64,000 bases of DNA, from contig JAITOY010000018.1 in the NCBI GenBank assembly GCA_031289775.1, forward strand, positions 1 to 64,000, written 5' to 3'. The position numbers and the translations under genes were made by a program. Positions 1-9,145 of this stretch are shown in pieces. Below the pieces are notes generated by a model. The model made no database searches. It saw nothing but the letters and a program-made list of their open reading frames with translations, and was not told where the DNA came from. Source of the DNA: Synergistaceae bacterium (GTDB lineage Bacteria; Synergistota; Synergistia; Synergistales; Synergistaceae). The number at the start of each line of letters is the position of its first letter. Position 1 is the first letter of the stretch.

Positions 1-78
1 GTCATTTCGGTATATACTAATCCACATCTAGGGTAGAATAATTTCAACGAACGTAGTTCTCGGAGGGGATGATGTTTA

Positions 79-1266
79 ATGGATGTCAAAAAAAACGTAT
101 CCGATATGATAAAGAAGAACGACGGGTTGTTGCGGCTCAAGGCAGCGTGGGTGTCGCGGATATTCCTTCCGCCTGGCAAGAGGCTTGGGCTGCCGGACGA
201 CGCTTACGACGCAGGGGAGCGCGGCTTTATCACTGAGCGCTGGATAGCCTCGACTACGGAGGCAGAGAATCCCATCCATACGCCGGACGAGGGGTTGAGC
301 TTCCTCGACACGCCGCCGAGAACGCCTCCCATAACGCTGCGAGACGCTGTGGCCGCCCTGCCGGATCTCATCATGGGGGCAGACTACGCGTCTACCCATA
401 AGGGGCTCGGGCGGCTTCCGAAGTTCTTCGACAACAACGACCGCCTCCCCTTCCACATCCACCAAATGCAGAGAGACGCCGTCAAACTCGGCAAAAAATC
501 CAAAGAGGAGTCGTATTACTTCCCGCCAAACGTGCCGCTTGGGCCGCACCCGGAGACGTTTTTCGGCCTCCACCCATATATAATCAAAGAGAACCGCAAG
601 GAGCTCGTGGCGCGATACTTGGAGGACTGGGAGCACAGCGACAGGTTCCTCTCGCTTTCTCGGGCCTATATCAACATGCCGGACGACGGGTTTCACCTGC
701 CGGCCGGCATTCTGCACGCGCCTGGGAGCGCGCTCACGATTGAACTGCAGGAGGACTCGGACGTGTCGGCCATGTTTCAGGGGCGTCTCGCCCATACGCT
801 GCTCGACAGGGGCGTCCTCACGAGGGACGTTCCTCCCTGCGAGCTGCAGGCGAAGGGGATGATGGCTCTGGTCGACCAGCTCGACTGGGAGGCGAACGGC
901 GACCCCTGGTTCTACGAAAACCACCACACCCCCCCGATCCAGGGGCGCGTAACTTCCGAAAGCGAGGAGTGGTGGATATTCTACAACACGACAAAATACA
1001 GCGGGACGAAACTCATGGTTAAACCCGGGGGGAGCTGCGAGTGCGTCGACAAAGGCGCTTACAATATCCTCGTCTGGGACGGCAAAGGCGAGTTCGGCGG
1101 ACTTCCGATCGAGGGGCGCAAACACACGCGCGACGAGATCATGGTCACGGCGGATCGAGCCTCGCGAGGCGTTAAGGTCGTCAACAGCGGAAAAAAAGAC
1201 CTCATGTTGATCAAATTTTTCGGGCCGGACATCAACCAGGCGCCGGTACTGAAAAAATATATTTAA
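79..1266 (+). CDS. Phosphomannose isomerase-like cupin protein
   Basis: 395 aa. Two stretches resemble type I mannose-6-phosphate isomerase metal sites: LPFHIHQMQ followed by KSKEESYYF (the QVHP...KTE region of PMI), and LPAGILHAPG followed by IELQEDSDVS (the VPAGTIHAL...EIQQNSDTT region). A second cupin-like segment (KPGGSCECVDKG) lies near residue 315. Inference: a Zn-dependent hexose-phosphate isomerase relative, possibly acting on mannose-6-P/fructose-6-P, but divergent enough that the substrate is uncertain. A GGAGGGG ribosome binding site at 62-68 sits 10 nt before the ATG at 79. A PfkB sugar kinase follows within about 10 nt, which supports a sugar-phosphate role and co-transcription. 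Confidence 0.7.
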   Translation: MDVKKNVSDMIKKNDGLLRLKAAWVSRIFLPPGKRLGLPDDAYDAGERGFITERWIASTTEAENPIHTPDEGLSFLDTPPRTPPITLRDAVAALPDLIMGADYASTHKGLGRLPKFFDNNDRLPFHIHQMQRDAVKLGKKSKEESYYFPPNVPLGPHPETFFGLHPYIIKENRKELVARYLEDWEHSDRFLSLSRAYINMPDDGFHLPAGILHAPGSALTIELQEDSDVSAMFQGRLAHTLLDRGVLTRDVPPCELQAKGMMALVDQLDWEANGDPWFYENHHTPPIQGRVTSESEEWWIFYNTTKYSGTKLMVKPGGSCECVDKGAYNILVWDGKGEFGGLPIEGRKHTRDEIMVTADRASRGVKVVNSGKKDLMLIKFFGPDINQAPVLKKYI

Positions 1267-1277
1267 TCGGGCGGGTG

Positions 1278-2252
1278 ATGGACGATATGGGCAAAGTGAT
1301 CTGCGCAGGCGACATTTTATACGACTTCATATCGACGGAGCGCGGCCTGGGCCTGGCAGGCTCGACGCGCTTCGAGAAGAAGCAGGGCGGCTCGCCGTTC
1401 AACATAGCTATCGGCCTCGCTCGGCTTGGCGTGCCGGTCGGATTTCTCGTTAAAATAGGCGACGACGAGTTTGGACGCGCCCTTCGCGATTTTCTGGTCG
1501 ACGAAGGAGTCGACGACGCGTATATAGTGGACGGCGCAGGGCACAACACCACGCTCGCAATGGCGGCTATCGACAGCGATGGCAAACCGGAGTTTCGGTT
1601 CTATCGAGATAACTCTGCCGATGTTTCGCTCTCACCCGATGAACTTCCGCAGATCGACCCAGGACAAACGTCCGTCTTTCAGCTCGGCTCCATCTGCCTT
1701 GCGGACAACCCTGTCGGGGAGGCTCACATGCGAGTGTTCGAGAGCATGAGATCAGGCGGAGTCATGACCGTCCTCGACCCGAACGTCCGCCCGCTATACG
1801 TCGAAGCGCGCCCTGTCTTCAGAGAGCGCATAACCTCTTTAATGAAGATAGTGGACGTCTTGAAGATGAGCGACGACGACCTGCGCTGGATCGCAGGCGA
1901 CGGCGCCGTCGAGGATTGTCTCGACAGGCTCGGCCTCAACCACGCCGGGCTTGTGATAGTCACGGAGGGAGGCAAAGGGGCGAGGGCAGTCTGGCGCGGC
2001 GAGACGATAAAAGTTCCTGGCTACAGCGTTGAGGTAGCGGAGACGACCGGGTGCGGTGACTCGTTTATGGCAGGGTTTATCTCCAAGCTCGCGCCGCTCG
2101 GCAGAAGCGGATTCGAAAACATGACGACGGACTTCCTGCGCGACGCCCTAGTGTGGGCGAACGCCTGCGCCGCGATTGTGGCGACCCGCCGCGGAGCGGC
2201 CGGCGCCATGCCCCGCCGGCCGGAGGTCGAGGAGTTTTTAACGAAGGGCTGA
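1278..2252 (+). CDS. PfkB-family carbohydrate kinase (fructokinase-like)
   Basis: About 324 aa ribokinase/PfkB-family kinase that would phosphorylate a sugar, probably fructose, with ATP in the cytoplasm. Seen: N-terminal substrate-site motif GGSPFNIAIGLARLG near residue 37, VKIGDDEFG, and the C-terminal anion-hole/catalytic motif TTGCGDSFMAGF near residue 257, whose Asp is the usual general base. GTG 1275, ATG 1278 and ATG 1287 are all in frame; 1278 is chosen but not proven. It follows the isomerase-like gene directly, so the two probably form a sugar-entry operon feeding fructose-6-phosphate. Fructokinase is the likeliest activity; other hexose or deoxyketose specificities cannot be excluded. 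Confidence 0.85.
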   Translation: MDDMGKVICAGDILYDFISTERGLGLAGSTRFEKKQGGSPFNIAIGLARLGVPVGFLVKIGDDEFGRALRDFLVDEGVDDAYIVDGAGHNTTLAMAAIDSDGKPEFRFYRDNSADVSLSPDELPQIDPGQTSVFQLGSICLADNPVGEAHMRVFESMRSGGVMTVLDPNVRPLYVEARPVFRERITSLMKIVDVLKMSDDDLRWIAGDGAVEDCLDRLGLNHAGLVIVTEGGKGARAVWRGETIKVPGYSVEVAETTGCGDSFMAGFISKLAPLGRSGFENMTTDFLRDALVWANACAAIVATRRGAAGAMPRRPEVEEFLTKG

Positions 2253-2315
2253 TTTATCGAGGCCCAGAGAGCAAAGGAGCAAAGGAGTAAAGATTTAAAA
2301 TCCGGCTGCCGCGTT

Positions 2316-2347
2316 CCCAGGCGGCGAAGAGCCGCCTGGGCTGTTTT
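2316..2347. terminator. Intrinsic terminator between convergent genes
   Basis: Perfect 10-bp stem (CCCAGGCGGC / GCCGCCTGGG) with a 5-nt GAAGA loop, followed by CTGTTTT on the plus strand. It lies between the stop of the PfkB kinase and the stop of gltD, which converge here, so it probably ends the plus-strand sugar operon. Confidence 0.75.
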
Positions 2348-2348
2348 G

Positions 2349-3836
2349 TCAGGCGCTTTCTTTGTTCATATGAGACGCGTTTAAAAACGTATCGCAGGCG
2401 ACGGCGGCGCGACGCCCCTCCTGAAGTGCCCAGACTACGAGGCTGGGCCCTCGGCGCATGTCGCCGGCGGCGAATACCGTGAGCAGGCTGCTCTTGTAGT
2501 CGTCGTCTGACGCCCGGACGTTTCCGCGAGTGTCGATTTCGAGCTGCATCTGCTCTATCAAGGTTCTCTCCGGGCCGGTGAAACCCATGGCGCTGAGGAC
2601 GAGGTCGGCCGGTATCTCGGCCTCCGTGCCGGAGATCTGGCGTGGAGCCATCCCGCCTCCGTCGTTCATCCACTCCACCTCTACCACAAGCACAGACTCG
2701 ACCGTCTCTCCATTGCCCTTTATCTCTTTCACCGTTGTGAGGTACTTCCTCGGATCCTCGCCGAAAAGCTCGCAGGCCTCCTGTTGACCATAGTCCGTGC
2801 GAAGTATTTTCGGCCAGAGCGGCCAGGGGTTGTTATCCGCCCTCGTCTCCGACGGACGCGGCATAATTTCGAGCTGGACGACGCCCGCCGCGCCCTGCCT
2901 TATGGCCGTGCCCACGCAGTCCGTCCCTGTGTCGCCTCCGCCTACAACCACGACCCTTTTTCCCTTGGCGTCGAGCGTCGGGTCGAACCTTGTCTCGACG
3001 CCAAGAAGGCGTTTCGTCGCTGCCGAGAGGAACTCTATAGCGGTATGCACGCCCTCCATGCCACTCCCCGGGACTGACAGTCTCCGCTCGTTCGTCGAGC
3101 CGCAGCAGAGCACGATGGCGTCAAAGTCGTTCAACATCCTGCTCACTGGGACGTCGTGCCCAACCTCGGAGTTTAGGACAAACTTCACGTTCTCCTCCGT
3201 CATTATCCTGATCCTGTTTTCGACGAGCGACTTGTCGAGCTTCATGTTCGGAATGCCGTAGAGAAGAAGCCCTCCGGCGCGGTCGGCGCGCTCGAAGACG
3301 GTGACGTCATTGCCAAGATGGTTCAGCATGTCGGCACAGGCGAGGCCGGACGGACCTGAGCCGACGACGGCGACGCGCTTGCCCGTGCGAACCCTGGGCA
3401 AACGGGAGCGAACCTTGCCGTTTTGAAGCATGTAGTCGATAACGTATCGCTCTATATTTTTGATGGTCACAGGCAGTTCATGCTCGCCAAGCGTACAGGA
3501 GCCCTCACACAGCGCCGGACAGACCCTCGACGTGAACTCCGGAAACGGGTGAGTCCGCGACATGCGGTCGTACGCACCCTCGATGTCCCCGTGATACACG
3601 AGGTCATTTATCTCCGGCACGAGGTTCCCAAGCGGACAGCCTATGGACGTCCCCTCGACCAGCACGCCGGCGTGGCAGAACGAGACTCCGCAGTCCATAC
3701 ACCTCGCGCTCTGGATCGTTACGGTCTCGAGATCCGTCGGAAGCGTAAGCTCATTGTAATCGGATACGCGCTCGTTTATTGGCCTGTAAACGGCCTCGAC
3801 TCTCTTAAACTCCATAAATCCAGTCGGTTTTCCCAT
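2349..3836 (-). CDS. gltD: Glutamate synthase small (beta) subunit
   Basis: 495 aa NADPH-binding subunit of glutamate synthase, which passes electrons through FAD to the GltB subunit so that glutamine plus 2-oxoglutarate yields two glutamates. Seen: N-terminal cysteine cluster CMDCGVSFCH near residue 43 and further Cys in PALCEGSCTLGE (4Fe-4S ligands), FAD dinucleotide motif GSGPSGLACADML near residue 158, NADPH motif VVGGGDTGTDC near 300, and the C-terminal AAGDMRRGPSLVVWA segment. Length is normal for GltD. Start ATG at 3836 has AGGGTGAG upstream. It lies 160 nt downstream of gltB on the same strand, the usual gltBD order. Confidence 0.95.
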   Translation of the reverse strand: MGKPTGFMEFKRVEAVYRPINERVSDYNELTLPTDLETVTIQSARCMDCGVSFCHAGVLVEGTSIGCPLGNLVPEINDLVYHGDIEGAYDRMSRTHPFPEFTSRVCPALCEGSCTLGEHELPVTIKNIERYVIDYMLQNGKVRSRLPRVRTGKRVAVVGSGPSGLACADMLNHLGNDVTVFERADRAGGLLLYGIPNMKLDKSLVENRIRIMTEENVKFVLNSEVGHDVPVSRMLNDFDAIVLCCGSTNERRLSVPGSGMEGVHTAIEFLSAATKRLLGVETRFDPTLDAKGKRVVVVGGGDTGTDCVGTAIRQGAAGVVQLEIMPRPSETRADNNPWPLWPKILRTDYGQQEACELFGEDPRKYLTTVKEIKGNGETVESVLVVEVEWMNDGGGMAPRQISGTEAEIPADLVLSAMGFTGPERTLIEQMQLEIDTRGNVRASDDDYKSSLLTVFAAGDMRRGPSLVVWALQEGRRAAVACDTFLNASHMNKESA

Positions 3837-3996
3837 TTTCTCACCCTTCGCCTTCGAGTTATAGAAATACTGATTTATTGTCAGAGACCTGATGGTAACG
3901 ATTTAAAACCAGAAGGCCTCTGTGTTCCCAAACGGAGAAATTTCGCCCTGGTAAATTAATCCGTGCGCCCTATCTCGCGGCGACCGGCGCGGGCTT

Positions 3997-6900
3997 TTAC
4001 ACTTTTACGCTTTTCCGCGTCCTTGTCCGGCGTATGCTTTTTTCGGCATCTTTCATCATCGAAAGCGCCTTCATGTAGGCGTTCGGGATGACCTTGACGA
4101 ACGCCGCGAGGCTCGCTCCGAAGTCGTCCAATATCGCGCGCGCCCTGATGCTGCCAGTGTAAATGAAATGCCGATCCAGGAGGCCGCGCAGAATGTCGGC
4201 ATCCTCGTCAGTGAGCTCCATCAGGCTGATCAGACCAAGGTTGGAGTTCACGGCGAGTTTTTTGTTCAGATCGTGGACGTAGGCGACGCCGCCGGACATT
4301 CCGGCCCCGAAGTTCTTGCCCGTCTGGCCGAGGATGACGGCGTAGCCGCCGGTCATGTACTCGCAGCCGTGGTCGCCTATCCCCTCTACGACGGCCGAGG
4401 CGCCGCTGTTTCTCACGCAGAAGCGCTCGCCAGCGACGCCCCTGATGAAAACCTCGCCCGATGTCGCGCCGTACAGCGCCACGTTTCCGATGATGACATT
4501 TTCGCCCGTTTCGTCGTTTGCGCCCTCAGGCGGAGTTATTATGATCCGCCCGCCCGAGAGGCCCTTGCCAACGTGGTCGTTCGCCTCGCCGTGAAGTTCG
4601 AGCGTAACTCCGCGCGCCAGAAACGCGCCGAAGCTCTGACCGGCGAAACCGTCGAAGACGAGGCGTATCGTGTCGTCCGGAAGCCCCTCTATGCCAAACG
4701 AGCGAGTTATCTCGCTCGACAGCATACAGCCTATCGTCCTGTTCTCATTCGTTATGCGGAGCCTGGACGTTATCCGCTTCGACGACTCGATCGCCGGGAA
4801 ACAGAGCGGAAGCAGCGTGTTTTTATCGAGCGACTTCTGCAGCTTGTGCATCTGTGGATGGTGGAAGTAGCGCTCCTCCTTGCTCTCGACGGACGAGGGC
4901 TCGAAAAGGAGGCCAGAGAGGTCGACGGTTCTCGCCTTTTCGCTGTATATCTTGTTCTTGACGCGCAGTAGCTCGACGTGCCCTATCAGTTCGTTGAACG
5001 TATGGACGCCTATCATGGCCATCCACTCGCGCACCTCCTGCGCCAGAAAACGCATGAAGTTCTCCACGTACTCCGGCTTGCCCCGGAACTTCTTGCGTAG
5101 CTCCGGGTTCTGGGTCGTGATACCTACGGGACACGTGTCCAGATTACAGACCCTCATCATGTCGCAGCCGAGCGAGACCAATATGGACGTCGCGAAGCCG
5201 AACTCCTCGGCGCCCAAAAGCGCCGCGATCACGATGTCGCGCCCTGTGAGCAGCTTGCCGTCCGTTTCGAGGGTTATGCGGTTGCGCAGGTTGTTGAGGA
5301 GCAGCGTCTGGTGCGCCTCCGCAACCCCAAGCTCCCAGGGAAGCCCGGTGTGACGGATGCTTCCGCGCGGGGCAGCGCCTGTTCCGCCGTCGTAGCCGCT
5401 TATCAGGATGACGTCGGCGAGCCCCTTCGCGACTCCGACGGATATCGTGCCGACGCCGGCCTCGGAGACGAGCTTTACGCTGATGCGGGCGTCCCTGTTC
5501 GCGTTCTTGAGATCATGAATCAACTGGGCCAGATCCTCTATCGAGTATATGTCGTGATGCGGCGGCGGCGATATCAGATCCACGCCAGGCGTCGAATTGC
5601 GGGCGCGCGCGATCCACGGGTAGACCTTGTTCCCGGGGAGATGCCCGCCCTCGCCTGGTTTCGCGCCCTGGGCCATCTTGATCTGGATTTCGACCGCGCT
5701 GTTCAGGTACGCTATCGTCACGCCGAATCGGCCCGAGGCGACCTGCTTGATTGCGCTCGAGGCGCTGTCGCCGTTTTCGAGCGCAATCGCGCGCTCGGGG
5801 ATCTCGCCGCCCTCTCCGCAGTTGCTCTTGCCGCGCAGACGGTTCATGGCTATAGCTATGCACTCGTGCGCCTCTGGGCTGATCGAACCGTAGGACATCG
5901 CGCTCGATTTAAAGCGCTTCACTATCTCCTCGACCGGCTCGACGGAGTCGAGGGGTATGGGTTTGCTCCTCGTCACGACGTTCAGGAGGCTCCGGATGTT
6001 TTTAAGCACGGTCGAGCGGCTGGAAATATTGGCGCTGAACTTCTTGAACATATCGTAATCCCCCGTGCGGCAGGCCTGCTGCAGATAAAAGATATTTTCG
6101 GGGTTGAAGAGGTGGTATTCTCCGTCGCGCCTCCACTTGTAGTCCCCGCCCGGGTCAAGCGGGCTGCCCATCTTTATGGAGTCGAAGGCGTTTTTATGGC
6201 GAGCGCGGCTCTCCCACTCTATCTCCTTCAGCGCGACCCCTCCGATGCGGGTTGTCGTTCCAGTGAAGTACTCATTCACTACTTGTTCGCTCACTCCAAG
6301 CGCCTCGAATATCTGCGCCCCCTGGTAGCTGCGGATCGTCGATATCCCCATCTTCGAAATGACCTTGAGCAGGCCTTTGGTAAGCCCGTATTTATAATTT
6401 TTGAGCGCGCTTTCGGCGTCGCATACAAGCGCCCCGCGTGAGGCCATGTCTGTAATAATGCGGTACGAGAGGTATGGGTTTATAGCGTCCGCGCCATAAC
6501 CGACGAGCGTGGCACAGTGGTGCACCTCGCGCGGTTCGCCGGACTCGAGTATGATGCTGACCTTCGGCCTCGTTTTGTTGCGTATGAGATGATGATGCAG
6601 GCCGGCCGCCGCAAGGAGCGCCGGGAGCGGGATCTTGTTCTCGTCCGCGCCTCTGTCGGAGAGAATGATCAAGTTATACCCGCTCTCGACCACGATGTCG
6701 GCGGCGAAAAAGAGGTCGTCGAGCGCTTTTTTCAGCCCGCCCTGCACCCTGTTGTTGAACAGCATCGGGAGCGTGACGCACTTGAAGCCCTTTTCATTTA
6801 TATTGCGCAGCTTCAAGAGCTCGGAGTCGAAGAGGATCGGAGTCGTGTGGTAGACCATCCGACAGTTCTGCGGCCCCGGTTCGAGCATGTTGCCTTCGCT

Positions 6901-8673
6901 TCCAAACTGCACGGAGGACGACGTGACGTTCGCCTCTCGCAGCGCGTCGAGCGGCGGGTTCGTAACCTGCGCGAACATCTGCTTAAAGTAGCTATACAGA
7001 AGCTGCGGGCGCTCGGAGAGTATGGCGAGAGGGACGTCTATGCCCATTGACGACAGCGCTTCCTCACCGTTTTCTGCCATCGGCTTGAGCGTCAGGTTCA
7101 GATCCTCCCACGTGTAGCCGAATATCTTTTCGGCTTCGAGGAGGGCGCAGGGCTCGGAGTCGGCGTTCTCCGTCGGCACAAAAAGCGTTTCGAGCCCGAT
7201 GAAGTCCTTCAGCAGCGCCTGCTCATAAGGAGCGGAGGGGTTGGCGGAGCGTTTGTGCTTTATGATGTCGCGCCACCTGTCACCGACACCCGGTTTGGCC
7301 GGCAGGTCGTCCAGTTTGAGTATATTTTGCTTCACCCACTTGCTGTACGGCGCCTCGGAGGCGATTTTCGCCTTTATCTCGTCGTCCTCGATGATGCGAC
7401 CCTCGCGCGTGTCGATCAGGAGCATCTTGCCGGGGTGCAGGCGATCTTTCCTGATGATGTTCTCCTCCGGTATCTGGAGGACGCCGACCTCGCTCGACAG
7501 TATGAGCATGTCGTCCTTCGTTACGCAATATCTCGACGGGCGAAGACCGTTCCTGTCGAGCCTCGCTCCCGCGATCTCCCCGTCGGTGAACGCGAGAGCG
7601 GCCGGCCCGTCCCACGGCTCCATGAGGCAGCTGCTGTACTCATAAAATGCTCGCCTGTCAGGATCCATCGATGCGTCGGTCTCCCACGGCTCCGGTATGG
7701 CCATCATGAGGGCGTGAGGGAAGCTGTAGCCGGCATTGAGCATAAAAGAAAGGAAATCGTCGAGCATGGCGGAGTCGCTGCCGTCCTCATTGATTATTGG
7801 CAATATCTTCTTGTAGTCCAGGCCGAACTTCGTCGACTCGAGAATCGACTCGCGGGCCTTCACCCAGTTCACGTTGCCCTGAATTGTGTTTATCTCGCCG
7901 TTGTGTATGAGATGCCGGATAGGGTGCGCCCTCTCCCAGCTCGGGAACGTGTTCGTCGAGTAACGCGAGTGCACAAGCGCTATGGCCGACTCGACGTCCT
8001 CATCGCGAAGGTCGATATAAAAAGCGCTGATCTGGTTTGGCACGAGCATTCCCTTGTAGACGACAGTGCGGGACGATATGCTCGTTAAATAAAAATAAGG
8101 GTCGGACTCCATGTACTTCACGTTGCGTATCTGTGACACCGCCAGCTTTGAGACGACGTAGAGCTTGCGCTCGAAGTCATCCCTGTCCATCCCCTCCGGT
8201 CTGCGGATGAAGACCTGCCTTATCGTCGGACAGACGTCGCGGGCGAGCCGCCCCACAGCGTCCGGGTGCGTAGGGACGAAGCGCACGCCTATCTGCTCCA
8301 GCCCCTCGGACTTCAGTATGGACTCGAATAACTGAAGGGTCTTCACGCGGCGCTGTTTGTCCGGAGAGGCGAACATCATCGCGACGCCGTACTCCCCCTC
8401 GTCTGGAAGATCTATGCCATTGTCCGCGCAGGCGCGCTTCAGGAAGCGGTGAGGAATCTGCAAAAGTATGCCGGCCCCGTCGCCAGTGTATGGGTCAGCG
8501 CCAACCCCGGCTCTGTGACTTAAATTGATCAGTACCTCGAGGGCATCTTTTACGAGCGAGTGTGAGCGCCTGCCCTTGATATTCACGAGCATTCCTATCC
8601 CACATGCGTCATGTTCAAACTTAGGATCGTACAATCCCTGCTTTGCAAATGAATTTAAATTTTTTCGATCCAT
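3997..8673 (-). CDS. gltB: Glutamate synthase large (alpha) subunit
   Basis: 1558 aa catalytic subunit of glutamate synthase. Domains in order: class II glutaminase with the nucleophile Cys (HDACGIGM, about residue 24, exposed only after removal of a short propeptide); central domain; FMN synthase domain with GEGGEIPERAIALENGDSAS and KPGEGGHLPG; 3Fe-4S ligands in GCDMMRVCNLDTCPVG (C-x5-C-x4-C); C-terminal beta-helix GXGXG-type domain (GEANDHVGKGLSGGRIII). The start was moved 7 codons in from an upstream TTG: ATG at 8673 is preceded at 9 nt by GGGGGAG, whereas the TTG overlaps that site. Upstream it is divergent from the ammonium transporter, so ammonium uptake and glutamate formation are physically linked. 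Confidence 0.95.
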   Translation of the reverse strand: MDRKNLNSFAKQGLYDPKFEHDACGIGMLVNIKGRRSHSLVKDALEVLINLSHRAGVGADPYTGDGAGILLQIPHRFLKRACADNGIDLPDEGEYGVAMMFASPDKQRRVKTLQLFESILKSEGLEQIGVRFVPTHPDAVGRLARDVCPTIRQVFIRRPEGMDRDDFERKLYVVSKLAVSQIRNVKYMESDPYFYLTSISSRTVVYKGMLVPNQISAFYIDLRDEDVESAIALVHSRYSTNTFPSWERAHPIRHLIHNGEINTIQGNVNWVKARESILESTKFGLDYKKILPIINEDGSDSAMLDDFLSFMLNAGYSFPHALMMAIPEPWETDASMDPDRRAFYEYSSCLMEPWDGPAALAFTDGEIAGARLDRNGLRPSRYCVTKDDMLILSSEVGVLQIPEENIIRKDRLHPGKMLLIDTREGRIIEDDEIKAKIASEAPYSKWVKQNILKLDDLPAKPGVGDRWRDIIKHKRSANPSAPYEQALLKDFIGLETLFVPTENADSEPCALLEAEKIFGYTWEDLNLTLKPMAENGEEALSSMGIDVPLAILSERPQLLYSYFKQMFAQVTNPPLDALREANVTSSSVQFGSEGNMLEPGPQNCRMVYHTTPILFDSELLKLRNINEKGFKCVTLPMLFNNRVQGGLKKALDDLFFAADIVVESGYNLIILSDRGADENKIPLPALLAAAGLHHHLIRNKTRPKVSIILESGEPREVHHCATLVGYGADAINPYLSYRIITDMASRGALVCDAESALKNYKYGLTKGLLKVISKMGISTIRSYQGAQIFEALGVSEQVVNEYFTGTTTRIGGVALKEIEWESRARHKNAFDSIKMGSPLDPGGDYKWRRDGEYHLFNPENIFYLQQACRTGDYDMFKKFSANISSRSTVLKNIRSLLNVVTRSKPIPLDSVEPVEEIVKRFKSSAMSYGSISPEAHECIAIAMNRLRGKSNCGEGGEIPERAIALENGDSASSAIKQVASGRFGVTIAYLNSAVEIQIKMAQGAKPGEGGHLPGNKVYPWIARARNSTPGVDLISPPPHHDIYSIEDLAQLIHDLKNANRDARISVKLVSEAGVGTISVGVAKGLADVILISGYDGGTGAAPRGSIRHTGLPWELGVAEAHQTLLLNNLRNRITLETDGKLLTGRDIVIAALLGAEEFGFATSILVSLGCDMMRVCNLDTCPVGITTQNPELRKKFRGKPEYVENFMRFLAQEVREWMAMIGVHTFNELIGHVELLRVKNKIYSEKARTVDLSGLLFEPSSVESKEERYFHHPQMHKLQKSLDKNTLLPLCFPAIESSKRITSRLRITNENRTIGCMLSSEITRSFGIEGLPDDTIRLVFDGFAGQSFGAFLARGVTLELHGEANDHVGKGLSGGRIIITPPEGANDETGENVIIGNVALYGATSGEVFIRGVAGERFCVRNSGASAVVEGIGDHGCEYMTGGYAVILGQTGKNFGAGMSGGVAYVHDLNKKLAVNSNLGLISLMELTDEDADILRGLLDRHFIYTGSIRARAILDDFGASLAAFVKVIPNAYMKALSMMKDAEKSIRRTRTRKSVKV

Positions 8674-9145
8674 TTCTCCAAGCTCCCCCTTCAATTAACA
8701 GGAATAATATAAATACTAACAAACCCTCATCAGGTCTATTTGTTTAGAATATTTGGAAAATTAATCGCCAGATTTTAACACAGACTCCGTATATCGCGCA
8801 ACAAGAAATACAGAAAAATTAAACAAAAATTTATCCTGCGAGAGGGCGGCGCGCTGCCGCGAGATTCACTCGAAAATTGCTTAACATATCATAATTTATA
8901 TCATAAAAAGAAAATTTTCTGATTTTATGCACTATTAATGTTTTACTAAGCATGTTTTTGCGGGAAATACTTGACAAAAAAATCATTTTGCGTAAAATGT
9001 TCTCCATTGTGGAATCGATGTTTTAATATTTTTTCATCAGTGAAAATTTGTACAGAAAGGGGATTTGGCAGATGAGGCTACGAGACGCGATTTTATAGCG
9101 GTTTACGGGAGATCGTCATTTTTTCGAGAAATCGGAGGTGTTTTT
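8674..9145. other. Divergent gltB / amt intergenic region
   Basis: A 470-nt AT-rich stretch with no credible gene. It must hold the promoters for gltBD (leftward) and the Amt-PII gene (rightward). A near-consensus promoter is visible only for the rightward direction (8971-8998). I see no sigma-54 type TGGCAC-N5-TTGC site and no recognisable riboswitch. Confidence 0.6.
8971..8998 (+). promoter_or_regulatory. Sigma-70-type promoter of the Amt-PII gene
   Basis: TTGACA at 8971-8976, 16-nt spacer, TAAAAT at 8993-8998. This would start transcription near 9005, leaving a leader of about 140 nt before the ATG at 9146. Confidence 0.7.

Noticed and set aside
5311-6441. Long open frame (376 codons) opposite gltB
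   Set aside because: Antisense shadow of a conserved GC-rich gene; composition repeats the third-position bias of gltB and shows no motifs.
8674-9145. Search for sigma-54 promoter or glutamine-type riboswitch in the gltB/amt gap
   Set aside because: No TGGCAC-N5-TTGC element and no recognisable riboswitch core; only a sigma-70-like promoter was supported.
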